A stretch of 5,503 nt of DNA from Chloroflexia bacterium (GTDB lineage: Bacteria; Chloroflexota; Chloroflexia; Thermobaculales; Thermobaculaceae): NCBI GenBank assembly GCA_013695265.1, contig JACDAU010000301.1, positions 1 through 5,503 of the forward strand. The letters run 5' to 3'. Each line of letters opens with the position of its first letter. Position 1 is the stretch's first letter. The translations under genes and the position numbers were made by a program. Positions 5,452 through 5,503 of this stretch are shown in pieces. The notes under the pieces are model-generated. The model searched no databases, was not told the origin of the DNA, and worked only from the letters and a program-made list of their open reading frames with translations.

Positions 5452-5503
5452 CGACCGCTATCGTCCCGCCTGGGTCCACGTAGGTCACTGGGTTGTTGCC
5501 AAC
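5390..5503 (-). CDS. C-terminal fragment of an RHS-repeat core protein (5' end outside window)
   Basis: The frame enters from the right edge and reads VGNNPVTYVDPGGT before continuing for 23 further codons to TAG (5392-5390). The NNPVTYVDPGG string matches the hallmark end of the RHS-associated core (N-P-x-x-Y-x-D-P-x-G), which closes the shell of these large secreted or surface proteins and precedes a variable, often toxic, C-terminal tip. Only 37 residues are visible. The tail after the core is short, Arg-rich and not protein-like (AHAARLVRARREGPG), whereas another frame at 5451-5359 reads much more like protein. The tail may therefore be frameshifted or degraded. It precedes the synthase gene by about 90 bp, with no obvious functional link. 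Confidence 0.6.
   Translation of the reverse strand, partial: VGNNPVTYVDPGGTIAVDAHAARLVRARREGPGPIGL

Overview
This is a high-GC bacterial window in which every supportable protein gene lies on the minus strand, so transcription reads from right to left. The mix is a Crp/Fnr-type regulator, two lipoproteins (one with a very long Ser/Thr/Pro/Ala linker), a DUF3179 protein, a squalene/phytoene-type synthase and an RHS-core fragment. This fits an environmental, non-model bacterium. Chloroflexota is my best guess, but that is an inference from protein style. No rRNA, tRNA, CRISPR array or complete mobile element is visible.

Layout in the direction of transcription (right to left): (1) 5503-5390, the last 37 codons of an RHS-repeat protein, with a probable frameshift in its tail; (2) 5299-4310, a squalene/phytoene synthase family enzyme with an intact first Asp-rich motif but Gly in place of the first Asp of the second; (3) a 267-bp gap with a candidate promoter; (4) 4042-3260, a TlpA/ResA-like thioredoxin lipoprotein starting at TTG, overlapping by 1 nt (5) 3260-2970, a 96-residue thioredoxin-fold protein with a CAAC motif; (6) a perfect 14-bp hairpin three bases after that gene; (7) 2884-1664, a DUF3179 lipoprotein with an FCPLC motif; (8) 1534-803, a Crp/Fnr-family regulator with its own candidate promoter; (9) a 368-bp gap with a TGTAA-N6-TTACA palindrome of Crp-family geometry and a possible 40-codon ORF; (10) 434-1, a multi-pass membrane protein cut by the window edge.

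The most coherent group is items 4-7. Two predicted surface lipoproteins and a small thioredoxin-fold protein, all with CxxC motifs, are consecutive on one strand, and the first two are translationally coupled. This suggests an extracytoplasmic thiol-redox or metal-handling function in which DUF3179 takes part. The Crp-like regulator and the nearby palindrome suggest local regulation, possibly of the membrane protein or of the small ORF between them. The synthase is probably an independent isoprenoid (squalene, hopanoid or carotenoid) gene. Nothing here amounts to a clear new system. The points most worth checking are the thiol cassette, the altered synthase motif, the operator, and the broken RHS tail.
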